From Anaerolineae bacterium (GTDB lineage: Bacteria; Chloroflexota; Anaerolineae; 4572-78; J111), in NCBI GenBank assembly GCA_020433835.1, contig JAGRBY010000288.1:1-8795 (forward strand): DNA of 8,795 nucleotides, written 5' to 3'. Each line of letters starts with the position of its first letter. Within the stretch, counting starts at the first letter, position 1. The notes under the pieces are model-generated. The model had not been told where the DNA came from. It searched no databases and saw only the letters and a program-made list of their open reading frames with translations. A program made the position numbers and the translations under genes. Below, in pieces: positions 1 through 4,615 of the stretch.

Positions 1-538
1 CCGTAGCCCGATGAAACTCCTTAAGACGATCCTGGGCAAGGCTTAGGATATCATCAGGACGCTGGTACAGTTCGCTATGGCAAAAATCACAAATTCCGGG
101 GTGAGCAGGGGGATTAAAGGCAAGGTGATAGGGCGTTTGACAGGTGCGGCACATAAGTCGCCCTGACAGACGTTCCATGACTTCTTCATCAGACACTTGG
201 AGGTAAATGACAGCATCCAATTTACGTCCCGTTTGCTCAAGCAGTTTATCTAAAAATTCAGCTTGATAGAGCGTTCGTGGGAAGCCATCAAAGAGTATCT
301 CTTGATGAGGAGCCGCTTTCAGCAGCCACTCTTCAATCAATGCATCAACAACTTCATCAGGTACAAGCTCGCCATGCTTCATGTAGCGTTTGGCGAGAAG
401 ACCTAACGCGGTTCGCTGTTCAAGGCTAGCCCTGAACAGATCGCCTGTAGAGATATGTAATAAACCTAATTGTGAAGCAATTTTATGTGCTTGTGTCCCT
501 TTACCGGCGCCGGACGGACCGATCAAAGCAATTGTCAT
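1..538 (-). CDS. adk: Adenylate kinase, zinc-LID type (3' end off the window)
   Basis: Catalyses reversible phosphoryl transfer between ATP and AMP in the cytosol, balancing adenine nucleotides. Read on the minus strand from ATG at 538, 179 codons are open to the window edge; the family is usually about 210-220 residues, so roughly the last 35 are missing. Visible motifs: P-loop GPSGAGKGT at residues 7-15, HISTGDLFR near 28-36 (AMP-binding part), FDGFPRT at 83-89, LID domain starting near 120, and RPDD at 160-163. The LID carries Cys130, Cys133, Cys150 and Cys153 in two CxxC pairs, the structural zinc site seen in many Gram-positive and Chloroflexota enzymes. The start is fixed by AAGGAGGT four bases upstream. 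Here adk is divergent from a sulfur-transport operon, with no secY or ribosomal gene on its 5' side; what lies downstream is out of view. Confidence 0.96.
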   Translation of the reverse strand, partial: MTIALIGPSGAGKGTQAHKIASQLGLLHISTGDLFRASLEQRTALGLLAKRYMKHGELVPDEVVDALIEEWLLKAAPHQEILFDGFPRTLYQAEFLDKLLEQTGRKLDAVIYLQVSDEEVMERLSGRLMCRTCQTPYHLAFNPPAHPGICDFCHSELYQRPDDILSLAQDRLKEFHRAT

Positions 539-542
539 AATT

Positions 543-550
543 ACCTCCTT
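543..550 (-). promoter_or_regulatory. Shine-Dalgarno of adk
   Basis: On the minus strand AAGGAGGT lies four bases before the ATG at 538. It is a full anti-SD match and decides the adk start. I could not find a convincing -35/-10 pair for adk upstream of it. Confidence 0.9.
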
Positions 551-585
551 GTAAGTTAGACCAATACATAACGATTTATTAGATT

Positions 586-609
586 GTTAGCGACCAAACC
601 TGCGCTAAC
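586..609. repeat. Inverted repeat, operator-like or hairpin
   Basis: Perfect 7-bp arms GTTAGCG (586-592) and CGCTAAC (603-609) are separated by 10 bases. It lies 48-71 bases upstream of the adk start, where it would fall in the adk promoter or 5' leader. It could be a regulator site or a leader hairpin; the arms are seen directly, the role is inferred. Confidence 0.5.
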
Positions 610-640
610 GTATATTTTTGAAACTACCAATCATTTCGTT

Positions 641-658
641 AAAGATTTCACAATCTTT
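641..658. repeat. Inverted repeat with 4-base loop
   Basis: AAAGATT (641-647) and AATCTTT (652-658) form a perfect 7-bp stem around loop TCAC. It is AT-rich, with no U-tract on either side, so it is not an intrinsic terminator. A weaker stem follows at 671-691, where CTTTAG and CTAAAG enclose a GAGG loop. Confidence 0.4.
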
Positions 659-825
659 GGGCACAAAAATTTCTTTAGGAGGCTAAAGGAAGAGGAAACA
701 GAGAAATTTACGAATTCTGTTACGATAATTGCCCCCTAGTACGTTGTTGTACCAAAGGACGTTAATTATGTTTAAGTATACTTTAAAAAATAAGGTCGAA
801 CACTAGCCAACTGTCTAGTTTTAAA

Positions 826-837
826 CCTAAATTTAGG
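826..837. repeat. Perfect 12-bp palindrome
   Basis: CCTAAATTTAGG is self-complementary. Adding AAA before it and GTTT after it gives a nearly symmetric site of about 19 bp with one extra G. It sits about 80 bp upstream of the proposed YeeE -10 box, at operator distance. No regulator is identified. Confidence 0.4.
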
Positions 838-870
838 GTTTATAACGTTTTTTTGACCCGCTTTTGACCA

Positions 871-909
871 TTACAAAACCCTTACATTTTTGTTATATCG
901 ACCTTACGT
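871..909 (+). promoter_or_regulatory. Array of four TTAC-type hexamers at 11-bp period (response-regulator-like site)
   Basis: Hexamers TTACAA (871), TTACAT (882), TTATAT (893) and TTACGT (904) start exactly 11 bp apart, one helical turn. A possible -10 box TATACT (918-923) starts 14 bp after the last hexamer. If transcription starts near 930, the array covers about -59 to -21. OmpR/PhoB-family response regulators bind such 11-bp direct repeats in place of a -35 box; Bacillus PhoP is a known case with TTAACA-like repeats. An equivalent array stands before the reductase gene (2680-2718). Two further direct copies of TTTTGACC at 851 and 862, also 11 bp apart but in a different phase, may be an extra site. 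The regulator is not in the window. Confidence 0.6.
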
Positions 910-917
910 ACCTTTTT

Positions 918-923
918 TATACT
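918..923 (+). promoter_or_regulatory. Putative -10 box of the YeeE/YedE operon
   Basis: TATACT matches the sigma-70 -10 consensus at five of six positions. No good -35 lies 17 bp upstream, which fits an activator-dependent promoter driven by the adjoining repeat array. An alternative -10, TACAAT at 931-936, also lacks a -35. Confidence 0.45.
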
Positions 924-969
924 GCCGTTATACAATAAATTCAAGATACTAAAGAGGAGAAACTACTGT

Positions 970-1443
970 ATGGAGTGGATTTTACACCCTTGGCCCTGGT
1001 ACATCGCCGGGCCGCTGATCGGATTGATGGTACCGGCTTTGTTGCTGCTATCAGGTCAAATGTTTGGCGTATCGACCAGCCTTCAACACCTCGGCGCAAT
1101 GTGTTCGCCAAACAGCAATCTACCTTATCTGAAAAATTACGACTGGCGTAGTAGTCAATGGCGTATAGTCTTTGTGGTCGGCATTGTGCTGGGCGCGTTT
1201 ATTGGCTCGCATTATTTATCTATCGAGCCGCTCTCGTTTTTGCCAGCCGACTACTACAGCCTTAGCGGTATAATTCGCCTGGCCGTTGGCGGCCTGCTGG
1301 TAGGCTTTGGGGTACGCTATGCCGGCGGCTGCACGTCGGGACACACTATTATGGGTCTATCGAATTTGCAATGGTCGAGTTTGGTCGCCTCGATCAGCTT
1401 TTTTATCGGAGGGTTGTTAATAACCCATGTCCTGCAATTTTAG
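970..1443 (+). CDS. YeeE/YedE-type sulfur transporter half, PmpA-like
   Basis: A 157-residue inner-membrane protein of the YeeE/YedE family, whose members move thiosulfate or other sulfane-sulfur compounds. The signature RYAGGCTSGHTIMGLS lies at residues 116-131, with Cys121 in GGCTSGH, the type of cysteine motif that handles sulfur in TsuA/YeeE. A second cysteine, Cys45, lies in an AMCSPN loop. Hydrophobic spans lie near residues 10-28, 64-83, 99-117 and 135-154. Full YeeE is about twice this length; here it is split, and the other half is encoded by the next gene. The start has AGGAG at 955-959, ten bases upstream, slightly long. The stop TAG forms part of the next gene's ribosome-binding site, so the two are almost certainly co-translated. 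Substrate is inferred from the family and neighbours; it could be thiosulfate, persulfide or polysulfide. Confidence 0.9.
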   Translation: MEWILHPWPWYIAGPLIGLMVPALLLLSGQMFGVSTSLQHLGAMCSPNSNLPYLKNYDWRSSQWRIVFVVGIVLGAFIGSHYLSIEPLSFLPADYYSLSGIIRLAVGGLLVGFGVRYAGGCTSGHTIMGLSNLQWSSLVASISFFIGGLLITHVLQF

Positions 1444-1450
1444 GAGAGAA

Positions 1451-1864
1451 ATGATGAAACAGTTCTTTGTATTACTCATTGGCTCATTTTTTGGAGTGGT
1501 TCTGGTTAAATCTGAAGTCGTGTCCTGGTATCGCATTCAAAAAATGTTTCTTTTTGAAGAAGCCCATATGTATTTGATTATTGCATCGGCTATTGCGGTT
1601 GGAGTCGTTTCCATGTATATAATTAAGCGCTTCAACCTCAAAACAGTTTTTCATGAAGATGTTGCTATAAAAACCAAACCGTTTCATAAAGGCATGATTA
1701 TCGGCGGGATTATTTTTGGTGTCGGCTGGGCTATCACCGGAGCCTGCCCCGGCCCGATCTATGCCCAAATCGGCAGCGGCGAGTATATCGCCCTGATCAC
1801 CTTTGCCGGAGCAATGATGGGCATGTACTTATACGCCTTGCTGCAGCCGAAACTGCCCCACTAA
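1451..1864 (+). CDS. YeeE/YedE second half, DUF6691 / PmpB-like
   Basis: A 137-residue membrane protein, partner of the preceding gene. The hallmark GWAITGACPGPIYAQIGSG lies at residues 92-110 with Cys99. The segment SEVVSWYRIQKMFLFEEAHM at 21-40 is typical of DUF6691 proteins. Hydrophobic spans lie near 4-20, 40-58, 81-97 and 111-131. I start at ATG 1451 rather than an in-frame ATG at 1427, because AGGAG at 1442-1446 lies just before 1451 while 1427 is inside the upstream gene without a ribosome-binding site; ATG 1454 is equally possible. Paired proteins of this kind (PmpA/PmpB) occur in sulfide-detoxification operons such as those controlled by BigR, beside ETHE1-like dioxygenases, as here. 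Confidence 0.88.
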   Translation: MMKQFFVLLIGSFFGVVLVKSEVVSWYRIQKMFLFEEAHMYLIIASAIAVGVVSMYIIKRFNLKTVFHEDVAIKTKPFHKGMIIGGIIFGVGWAITGACPGPIYAQIGSGEYIALITFAGAMMGMYLYALLQPKLPH

Positions 1865-1910
1865 GCTCGCTGGGCGAGACGCTATAGAAAAATCCGGCAA
1901 TTTGCGAAAA

Positions 1911-1959
1911 AGGCAAAGGTCCAACCACAGATGACAGGTTGGACCTTTTTCTTTTGCCT
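1911..1959 (+). terminator. Intrinsic terminator after the YeeE/YedE operon
   Basis: A perfect 12-bp stem, AAAGGTCCAACC (1915-1926) with GGTTGGACCTTT (1937-1948), encloses a 10-base loop and runs into a T-run through 1950. AGGC at 1911-1914 can also pair with GCCT at 1956-1959. An A-run lies at 1907-1911 on the left, so it may also work on the minus strand. A small hairpin CTCGC/GCGAG at 1866-1878 directly follows the stop codon. Confidence 0.9.
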
Positions 1960-1965
1960 AAAAGT

Positions 1966-1974
1966 TGATACACT
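1966..1974 (+). promoter_or_regulatory. Possible extended -10 for the hypothetical gene
   Basis: TGA followed by TACACT (1969-1974) fits an extended -10 box (TGn-TAnnnT), 33 bases before the ATG at 2008 and just after the preceding terminator. There is no clear -35. The same ATACACT (1968-1974) is complementary to AGTGTAT (2003-2009), which covers the start codon, so the element is ambiguous. Confidence 0.3.
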
Positions 1975-2007
1975 TTAAGGAAGAACGCACCACACAAGGG
2001 GTAGTGT

Positions 2008-2643
2008 ATGAAAAACACAATGGTTACTGTCGGCCTAATTATAATGGCTTTGTTAACCTTCTTTCTCTACTATATTTCTCGTTCTACAAATTTTCATTTT
2101 TTCGTCAAACCAGAAACGATGCAGCATACCGCTACTCACAGCATCTATCTCCCAATAGTTCAAAAGTTTTCACCATCGCTTGACGAAACACTCAAACAAA
2201 AATACCTTTTTGTCGAACATTGGATAACCGAAGATGCGGGCCAGGCGTGTCCGGGCCTTGTTGTTGAATTCCCCAGCTACGCTTTTAATCCACAAAACGG
2301 CGAATTGTTTATTGCCGTCAACCCCCAGTTGATATCGACCGATATGGGCTACTTCGGATACGGAGTTACCATGACCGGTGCCGGTAATGGTATAAACAGC
2401 AGTTTATCGCCCATCTCTACTTTGCCCCAGTCTATGCATGACACCAAGCTACACTCGGTATCTGCCGCTGGGCAGCTTATTTTAACCCACCACGGGCAAG
2501 AAATAAGCCTTTTTCCCGAAGAAGTGTGGATCAGTTCGCCCGATATTGAAAATAAGGCCTCCGGGATTCCGAATTGCGTCATTACCCGGACTCATCGCAT
2601 TATAAATCATGGTTTTCAGGAACGCAGCTTGATTACCCACTAA
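2008..2643 (+). CDS. Hypothetical protein, N-terminal membrane anchor or signal
   Basis: I do not recognise this 211-residue protein. Residues 1-5 carry one lysine, then a hydrophobic run at about 6-22 acts as an uncleaved anchor or signal segment; there is no lipobox. The rest is polar and probably outside the membrane, with two cysteines (Cys81 in QACPGLVVEF, Cys190 in IPNCVITRTH) that could form a disulfide. Many Gly, Ser, Thr and aromatic residues at 85-170 suggest a beta-rich fold. The start is supported by AAGGGG at 1996-2001, six bases upstream. It sits between two sulfur-related operons in the same orientation, but a strong terminator isolates it from the first. No terminator follows it, so read-through into the reductase gene is possible. 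A role in sulfur metabolism is only guilt by association. Confidence 0.8.
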   Translation: MKNTMVTVGLIIMALLTFFLYYISRSTNFHFFVKPETMQHTATHSIYLPIVQKFSPSLDETLKQKYLFVEHWITEDAGQACPGLVVEFPSYAFNPQNGELFIAVNPQLISTDMGYFGYGVTMTGAGNGINSSLSPISTLPQSMHDTKLHSVSAAGQLILTHHGQEISLFPEEVWISSPDIENKASGIPNCVITRTHRIINHGFQERSLITH

Positions 2644-2679
2644 CTGCAAGGTAGTCTTTTATCCCCGGTACAAACATCC

Positions 2680-2718
2680 TTACCAAATCCTTACAATTAC
2701 CTCACGCATGCCTTACAT
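2680..2718 (+). promoter_or_regulatory. Second array of TTAC-type hexamers at 11-bp period
   Basis: TTACCA (2680), TTACAA (2691), TCACGC (2702) and TTACAT (2713) start exactly 11 bp apart, matching the array at 871-909 unit for unit. The pair TTACCAAATCC TTACAATT here corresponds to TTACAAAACCC TTACATTT there; the shared unit is roughly TTACnnnnnCC. A TGG-TACCCT element (2724-2732) starts its hexamer at 2727, the same 14-bp offset as TATACT in the first array. Two similar arrays before two sulfur-related operons suggest one response regulator of OmpR/PhoB type controls both. The protein and the signal it senses are unknown. Confidence 0.6.
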
Positions 2719-2726
2719 TTATGTGG

Positions 2727-2732
2727 TACCCT
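2727..2732 (+). promoter_or_regulatory. Putative -10 box tied to the repeat array
   Basis: TACCCT with upstream TGG (2724-2726) gives a weak extended -10. It matters mainly because its offset from the array equals that of TATACT in the YeeE promoter. A competing promoter lies at 2756-2784. Confidence 0.3.
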
Positions 2733-2741
2733 GACCGCAGT

Positions 2742-2766
2742 TGATCAGTGCAAATTTCACCGATCA
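2742..2766. repeat. Operator-like dyad upstream of the reductase gene
   Basis: TGATCAGTG (2742-2750) and CACCGATCA (2758-2766) pair at eight of nine positions around a 7-base centre. The right arm overlaps the -35 of the alternative promoter at 2756-2784; if transcription starts near 2739, it would instead form a hairpin at the very 5' end of the message. Confidence 0.4.
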
Positions 2767-2784
2767 TCACCCTAACCCTATATT
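2756..2784 (+). promoter_or_regulatory. Alternative promoter of the reductase operon
   Basis: TTCACC (2756-2761), a 17-bp spacer and TATATT (2779-2784) make a reasonable sigma-70 promoter, with a start near 2791 and a short leader carrying AGGAG at 2801-2805. If this is the true promoter, the TTAC array lies about -110 to -73. Confidence 0.4.
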
Positions 2785-2811
2785 TATGAGAGAGGCTAAC
2801 AGGAGATCGCC

Positions 2812-4149
2812 ATGAGTGAGCGATTAATCATCGTCGGCGGGGTAGCTGCCGGAATGAGCGCTGCTGCCAAAGCGCGTCGAGAAAATAAATCATTAGAGAT
2901 TGTTGTTTATGAGAAGTCGGGGCACGTTAGTTACGGAGCTTGCGGCTTGCCTTATTTTATTAAAGGCGATGTTCCCCGCATCGATAAAATTATCGTGCGT
3001 ACCCCGGAGCAGTTTGCCAAAAGTAATATCCAGGTCAATGTCTGTCACGAAGTGTTAGATATCGACCCCCAAAATCATACAGTTCAGGTCCGCAACCTGG
3101 AAAACGGCCAAGAATTCACCGACCGCTGGGACAAATTGGTTTTGACCACCGGCGGGATGGCGGCCAAACCGCCCATCCCCGGCTTGGAACTGCCCGGTAT
3201 TTTCACCCTGCGCACTGTTGAAGACGCGCTCTCGATTTGGCAGTGGATTGATGAGAAAAAACCTAAACGAGGGATTGTCGTCGGTGGCGGTTACATCGGT
3301 TTAGAGATGACCGAGGCACTGGCTGAACGTGGCCTTCAGGTTGATATTATCGAGATGCTGCCCCAGGTTATGCCCAATATGGACGCCGATATGGCAACGT
3401 ACATTGTCAAAGAGTTAGACCGTCATCCGGTTGGACTTCATCTGGAACATCGGGTCGAAGCCTTTGCCGGTGATGATCGCGTACGTGAAGTGATTACCAA
3501 CGCCGGAACGTTCCCGGCTGACATGGTTATTTTTAGTATTGGTGCCAAGCCCAATAACACGCTGGCTAGGGCTATGGGGCTTACTCTGGGTTCCACCGGC
3601 GCAATTGCGGTAGATGATCACCAGCGGACAAACCTGGCCAATGTCTGGGCGGCGGGCGATGTGGCCGAGGCCCGCAGTCGCGTTACCGGCAAGCCGACCT
3701 ATGTACCGCTTGGCACCACGGCTAACAAACAGGGCCGTGTCGCGGGTACTAACGCCGCCGGCGGCGAGGCTGTTTTCAAAGGCATTGTTGGCACAGCGGT
3801 TGTTAAAGTGTTCGATTTACACGCCGCCCGCACCGGCCTGACTGAAGCTCAAGCCAAAGCAGAAGGGTATGATGTCGAAACCACGCTGGTCACCTCAGCA
3901 TCGCAGGCCCACTTTATGCCGCAGCATACGCCCCTGCACGTTAAGCTCGTCTACGAGAAAGGTTCTCAGAAGCTGTTGGGGGGCCAGATGATTGGGCAAG
4001 AAGGCATCAAGCGCATCGATGTCATTGCGGCGGCGCTGCAAGAGGGCTGGACTACCTACGATTTGGGCGAGCTTGATTTGGCTTACGCTCCACCTTTTTC
4101 GCCGGTGTGGGATCCCATTCTGGTTGCAGCCAACGTAGCGAATAAATAG
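2812..4149 (+). CDS. CoA-disulfide reductase / NAD(P)H persulfide-polysulfide reductase-like flavoprotein
   Basis: A 445-residue cytosolic FAD enzyme of the pyridine-nucleotide disulfide oxidoreductase family, CoADR/NPSR branch, expected to reduce CoA disulfide, CoA persulfide or polysulfide with NAD(P)H. The FAD fold starts with IIVGGVAAGMSAAAKAR (6-22), with Glu34 closing the motif. The single active-site cysteine Cys44 lies in SYGACGLPYF (40-49), the branch hallmark in place of a CxxxxC pair. The NAD fold has VVGGGYIGLE (156-165) with Glu181 at the second strand, favouring NADH over NADPH. AAGDVAE at 280-286 is the second FAD motif, and the dimerisation domain covers about 325-445 with Tyr425 in DLAYAPPFSP. 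The other tyrosine expected of CoADR seems absent: HFMP at 367-370 stands where many homologues have a Y-Y-P. There is no fused C-terminal rhodanese. AGGAG lies six bases before the ATG. Confidence 0.93.
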   Translation: MSERLIIVGGVAAGMSAAAKARRENKSLEIVVYEKSGHVSYGACGLPYFIKGDVPRIDKIIVRTPEQFAKSNIQVNVCHEVLDIDPQNHTVQVRNLENGQEFTDRWDKLVLTTGGMAAKPPIPGLELPGIFTLRTVEDALSIWQWIDEKKPKRGIVVGGGYIGLEMTEALAERGLQVDIIEMLPQVMPNMDADMATYIVKELDRHPVGLHLEHRVEAFAGDDRVREVITNAGTFPADMVIFSIGAKPNNTLARAMGLTLGSTGAIAVDDHQRTNLANVWAAGDVAEARSRVTGKPTYVPLGTTANKQGRVAGTNAAGGEAVFKGIVGTAVVKVFDLHAARTGLTEAQAKAEGYDVETTLVTSASQAHFMPQHTPLHVKLVYEKGSQKLLGGQMIGQEGIKRIDVIAAALQEGWTTYDLGELDLAYAPPFSPVWDPILVAANVANK

Positions 4150-4199
4150 TTCTATCATGAACACCATGTGATTAAGTAACACAATACTGGAGTAGTAAT

Positions 4200-4412
4200 A
4201 TGCCCATTTATGAATATGTATGCCAAGAATGCGATACCCGTTATGAAAAATTTGTCCGGTCTCGCACGGCGAAAATTGAACTTAAATGTCCTACTTGCGG
4301 CAGTTCACACGGCGAGAAAGCCTTTTCGGCCTTTAGTACGCGGGGATCAAGCGGTACTACGGGCAGCTTGGCCGCAACATCATCAGCACCGGCCTGCAGC
4401 CCATTTGGCTGA
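4200..4412 (+). CDS. FmdB-family small zinc-ribbon protein
   Basis: A 70-residue protein with the typical FmdB start MPIYEYVCQECDTRYEKF. Cys8, Cys11, Cys30 and Cys33 form two CxxC knuckles that should bind one zinc. The tail from about 41 is rich in Ser, Thr, Gly and Ala, as in the CxxC_CxxC_SSSS model, and carries one extra cysteine, Cys66, in ACSPFG. TGGAG at 4188-4192 lies seven bases before the ATG. The gap to the reductase stop is 50 bp with no terminator, so the two are likely one operon, which ends at the hairpin at 4462-4494. FmdB was first described as a putative regulator of formamidase/acetamidase genes, but the family's biochemical role is not settled; its partner here hints at thiol or zinc redox chemistry. 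Confidence 0.88.
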   Translation: MPIYEYVCQECDTRYEKFVRSRTAKIELKCPTCGSSHGEKAFSAFSTRGSSGTTGSLAATSSAPACSPFG

Positions 4413-4461
4413 GGCATCTAAAAACGAGGCCGTGTGTCTCGATAAATAAGCTAACCACACA

Positions 4462-4494
4462 GGGGGGTGAAACAACGCAGTTTCGCCCCTTTTT
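4462..4494 (+). terminator. Intrinsic terminator after the reductase-FmdB operon
   Basis: GAAAC (4469-4473) pairs with GTTTC (4480-4484); a T-G wobble and four G-C pairs (within 4462-4467 with 4486-4489) extend the stem. TTTTT follows at 4490-4494. The loop is six bases. Confidence 0.88.
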
Positions 4495-4539
4495 GTTTTA
4501 CTATCCTTCACAAGCGAGGCCATTGCCACCTTTATTTAG

Positions 4540-4567
4540 TTCTTTCGGGGGCAAGTTATGATATAAT
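4540..4567 (+). promoter_or_regulatory. Extended -10 promoter of the MBL-rhodanese gene
   Basis: TGA-TATAAT, with TATAAT at 4562-4567, is a perfect extended -10. The -35 is weak: TTCTTT at 4540-4545, 16 bp upstream. Transcription should start near 4574, giving a leader of about 42 bases with AAGGAG at 4604-4609, six bases before the ATG. No TTAC array is present here, unlike the other two sulfur units. Confidence 0.72.
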
Positions 4568-4586
4568 TAATGGACCTATCATTAAT
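4566..4586. promoter_or_regulatory. Operator-like dyad over the transcription start
   Basis: Perfect 7-bp arms ATTAATG (4566-4572) and CATTAAT (4580-4586) flank a 7-base centre. The dyad begins at the end of the -10 box and covers the expected start site, the classic place for a repressor. AT-rich dyads of this type suit ArsR/BigR-like or TetR-like proteins, some of which sense sulfide or persulfide. No repressor gene is in the window. Confidence 0.5.
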
Positions 4587-4615
4587 GCGAAACCCGTAAG
4601 AATAAGGAGTTATTC

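Larger units (their letters stand above)
551..850. other. AT-rich intergenic stretch with several dyads, no convincing gene
   Basis: This part of the 431-bp gap between adk and the YeeE gene holds no recognisable protein or known RNA. It contains several short dyads, listed separately where strong. It also has one very short ORF, ATG 768 to TAG 806 (12 codons, MFKYTLKNKVEH), with AAAGGA eight bases upstream. That could be a leader peptide but may be chance. A 5-bp dyad ACTAG/CTAGT (802-806 and 815-819) overlaps its stop codon. No U-run follows any of these stems, so I do not call a terminator or attenuator. Confidence 0.5.

Noticed and set aside
43..240. Minus-strand 65-codon ORF inside adk
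   Set aside because: It is an off-frame shadow; the adk frame has a P-loop, zinc LID and SD and covers the same DNA.
853..900. TTGACC at 853 or 864 as an ordinary -35 for the YeeE operon
   Set aside because: No -10-like hexamer lies 16-18 bp downstream (875-892 reads as AAAACC and TTACAT repeats).
1427..1450. Upstream in-frame ATG for the DUF6691 gene
   Set aside because: It lies inside the YeeE gene without a ribosome-binding site, while AGGAG precedes ATG 1451, and the extra residues SCNFRRE are not typical of the family.
4425..4441. Small stem CGAGGC/GTCTCG after the FmdB gene
   Set aside because: Only six pairs with one wobble and no U-run; the real terminator is 20 bp downstream.
4210..4449. 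79-codon ORF overlapping the FmdB gene
   Set aside because: Shadow frame of a clear four-cysteine zinc-ribbon protein that has its own SD.
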